A stretch of 9,010 nucleotides of DNA from Deltaproteobacteria bacterium (GTDB lineage: Bacteria; Desulfobacterota; UBA8473): assembly GCA_030621455.1 (NCBI GenBank), contig JAUXHQ010000052.1, positions 1-9,010 on the forward strand, written 5' to 3'. The notes under the pieces were generated by a model, which had not been told where the DNA came from, made no database searches, and was given only the letters and a program-made list of their open reading frames with translations. The translations under genes and the position numbers were made by a program. Shown piece by piece: positions 7,225 through 9,010 of this stretch (within the stretch, counting starts at the first letter, position 1; each line of letters opens with the position of its first letter).

Positions 7225-8931
7225 TTATCCGGAAAGACGTTTCCGTATCTCATCCAGGACACTGTCCTTATTAATCAAGACAACTTCTCCGGTCCTTCTC
7301 GACTTCAGCTCTACCATATCTTCCTTGAGTGTTCTCTTACTCACAGTCAAACGAATGGGTATCCCTATGAGGTCCGCATCTTTGAACCGTATACCGGGAC
7401 TCTCATCCCGATCATCAAGAAGCACATCATAGCCTTCTTCATTAAGGGATCGGTACAGGAACTCGGACGTGTCCCTCACCTCGTTCTTATCGATGTTAAT
7501 CGGTAAGATCAGGACCTGAAAAGGGGCGATGGGTACCGGAAATATGATGCCGTCTTTATCATGGTTCTGTTCGATTGCGGCGGCCACGGTTCTCCCCACG
7601 CCGATGCCGTAGCAACCCATGACGATCAGCTGTTCCTTGCCGTTGGCATCAAGGAAGGTTGCACCCAAAGCCTCGCTGTATTTTGTGCCCAGTTTAAAGA
7701 CGTGCCCCACTTCGATCCCTCTGCTCAACCTCAACTTCCCGTTACACCTGGGACACGGGTCGTCTTTTGTCACCATCCTGATATCTGCAAAGGCATTCAC
7801 CTTGAAATCATCAAGGTTCACATTGGTGAAGTGCACATCCCCTTCGTTCCCTCCGGTAACAAAACCGGACATCTGCCGGACGGCATTGTCAGCCGTTATA
7901 CTTATGCCCAGGCCCACAGGCCCGGCAAATCCCCTTGGCGCATGGGTTACCTCGGAAATTGTCTCATCCCCGGCAAGACTTAACTCATTACAACCGAGTA
8001 CGCTTCTCAACTTGGCTTCGTTTACCTCATGGTCACCTCGAACAAGTATGGCAACCGCCCCCTTGTCGGTCTCATATATCAAGGTTTTAACGAGGTCCCG
8101 GGAGGTCACCTTGAGGAAACCTGTAACCTCTTCCACTGTCTTCATGCCTGGTGTGGAAACCTTATTCATACCTTTCCGGGGCCCAGGTCTATCCCCGGAG
8201 ACGAAGTCCGTCCCCTTTATCTCAGCCTTCTCCACATTTGCGGCATAACTGCAGGAATCACAACTCACGATGGCATCTTCCCCGGAGTCTGCAAGCGCCA
8301 TGAATTCATGGGAGAAGCTCCCTCCGATCGTGCCGGTATCGGCCTCTACGGCCCTGAACTCCAGTCCGCACCTCTCGAATATTCGAGTATAGGCCTCAAA
8401 CATTCGGTTATAACTCTCTTCCGCACCACTCTCATCGGCATCGAAGCTGTATGCATCTTTCATGGTGAACTCTCTGCCCCTCATCAAGCCGAACCTGGGG
8501 CGGATCTCATCGCGGAATTTCGTCTGAATCTGATAGAGATTCAATGGGAGCTGACGATAAGACCTTATCTCCCTTCTTATCAAATCGGTAATCACCTCTT
8601 CATGGGTTGGGCCGAGACAGAAGTCACGACTATTCCGATCCTTGAACCTCAGAAGCTCTTTTCCGTATAGGTTCCACCTTCCACTCTCCTCCCAGACGTC
8701 GGAAGGCTGAACACTGGGGAGTGTTACCTCCTGCCCCCCCGCCCTGTTCATCTCTTCCCGTATGATCTGTTCAACCTTGTTGAATATCCTTCTCGCAAGA
8801 GGGAGGTAAGAATAGATGCCCGTTGCCAGTTTCCGGATCATACCCGCTCTCAGCATGAGTTTGTGACTTATAACCTCGGCCTCGGCAGGATCTTCCTTTA
8901 GAGTGGGAATCAACATCTTCGAATAACGCAT
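7225..8931 (-). CDS. proS: Prolyl-tRNA synthetase, bacterial type with editing insertion
   Basis: A 568-aa class II synthetase that charges tRNA(Pro) with proline. Residues counted from the ATG at 8931: the N-terminal catalytic part with GPTHEEV (107-113), motif 2 around [17 protein letters not shown] (139-155), a ybaK-like INS editing domain between motifs 2 and 3 (about 220-385) that clears mischarged Ala-tRNA(Pro) and has the conserved lysine in LVKTLIY (Lys282), motif 3 at GIGVGRT (442-448, Arg447), and a C-terminal anticodon-binding domain (about 468-568). Paired cysteines SCDSC (224 and 227) and CPRC (393 and 396) flank the insertion and may bind zinc. The frame is open to a TTG at 8943, but that codon overlaps the GGAG ribosome binding site. 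The N-terminus of the family, [13 protein letters not shown], begins exactly at the ATG. Confidence 0.97.
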   Translation of the reverse strand: MRYSKMLIPTLKEDPAEAEVISHKLMLRAGMIRKLATGIYSYLPLARRIFNKVEQIIREEMNRAGGQEVTLPSVQPSDVWEESGRWNLYGKELLRFKDRNSRDFCLGPTHEEVITDLIRREIRSYRQLPLNLYQIQTKFRDEIRPRFGLMRGREFTMKDAYSFDADESGAEESYNRMFEAYTRIFERCGLEFRAVEADTGTIGGSFSHEFMALADSGEDAIVSCDSCSYAANVEKAEIKGTDFVSGDRPGPRKGMNKVSTPGMKTVEEVTGFLKVTSRDLVKTLIYETDKGAVAILVRGDHEVNEAKLRSVLGCNELSLAGDETISEVTHAPRGFAGPVGLGISITADNAVRQMSGFVTGGNEGDVHFTNVNLDDFKVNAFADIRMVTKDDPCPRCNGKLRLSRGIEVGHVFKLGTKYSEALGATFLDANGKEQLIVMGCYGIGVGRTVAAAIEQNHDKDGIIFPVPIAPFQVLILPINIDKNEVRDTSEFLYRSLNEEGYDVLLDDRDESPGIRFKDADLIGIPIRLTVSKRTLKEDMVELKSRRTGEVVLINKDSVLDEIRKRLSG

Positions 8932-8937
8932 ATATTG

Positions 8938-8941
8938 CTCC
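8938..8941 (-). promoter_or_regulatory. Ribosome binding site deciding the proS start
   Basis: GGAG on the minus strand, six bases before the ATG at 8929-8931. The alternative TTG start at 8941-8943 shares a base with this site and has no site of its own, so the ATG start is preferred. Confidence 0.75.
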
Positions 8942-8944
8942 AAT

Positions 8945-9010
8945 TTATGTTTTTCTTGGCGCTAGAATTGAGCATCCTTCATTTGCCTGTTTACACTTTT
9001 CAAGGATGCG
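8945..9010 (-). other. Possible 3' tail of an upstream gene, or proS leader
   Basis: On the minus strand one frame stays open from the window edge to a TAA at 8945-8947, 13 bases before the proS start, and would encode 21 residues. A second frame is open to a TAG at 8962-8964. I do not recognise either tail. The tight spacing of the first fits an operon partner, but 66 bases is too little to tell coding from non-coding sequence. I see no convincing promoter here. Confidence 0.2.
8972..9009. repeat. Inverted repeat upstream of proS
   Basis: GCATCCTT (8972-8979) and AAGGATGC (9002-9009) are perfect 8-bp inverted arms around a 22-base spacer. No T-run follows on either side within reach, so it is not a standard intrinsic terminator. 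It could be an operator, an RNA stem in the proS leader, or chance within a coding tail. Confidence 0.5.

Noticed and set aside
7561..8670. Three long overlapping plus-strand frames inside proS
   Set aside because: All are antisense to well-conserved ProS motifs and overlap each other; no domain or ribosome binding site supports them.
8932..9010. T-box riboswitch controlling proS
   Set aside because: The available leader is under 80 bases and shows neither the conserved T-box sequence nor an antiterminator/terminator pair.

Overview
The window holds seven genes, all on the minus strand and tightly packed. In reading order (right to left) they are proS (prolyl-tRNA synthetase), the large and small subunits of a coenzyme B12-dependent acyl-CoA mutase, tmk (thymidylate kinase), holB (DNA polymerase III delta'), ricT/yaaT (PSP1-domain protein) and a membrane CHASE2 adenylate/guanylate cyclase. 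I see no phage, transposase, CRISPR or RNA genes. The proteins look bacterial. The bacterial-type ProS with an insertion editing domain, the tmk-holB-ricT order, the split B12 mutase and the CHASE2 cyclase ending in a W-D-G-V tail suggest an anaerobic deltaproteobacterium (Desulfobacterota, perhaps a syntroph or sulfate reducer). That placement is an inference from protein style, not a measured result.

Right edge (8932-9010): the region upstream of proS carries an 8-bp perfect inverted repeat and possibly the 3' tail of another gene. proS (7225-8931) should start at the ATG at 8931, not the in-frame TTG 12 bases upstream, because the TTG overlaps the GGAG ribosome binding site. A textbook intrinsic terminator (7198-7220) sits four bases after the proS stop. 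Only 24 bases separate it from the mutase start codon, so the mutase genes depend on read-through or on a promoter inside proS.

Middle (5074-7173): the two mutase subunits are separate genes 15 bases apart. The large subunit would normally be annotated methylmalonyl-CoA mutase. However, the two residues that bind the substrate carboxylate in true methylmalonyl-CoA mutases (Tyr89 and Arg207 in the Propionibacterium enzyme) are Phe88 and Gln206 here. That pair is the signature of isobutyryl-CoA mutase, so the substrate is probably an acyl-CoA without a second carboxylate. This is the most interesting observation in the window.

Left (143-5062): tmk, holB and ricT form a housekeeping cluster conserved across many bacteria. 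It follows the mutase with an 11-base gap and runs on into the CHASE2 cyclase after 45 bases. All genes from the mutase to the cyclase are plausibly one transcript. The cyclase stop codon abuts a roughly 143-base imperfect inverted repeat (1-143) with a nested palindrome. It could be a dispersed palindromic element, a structured 3' end, or both.
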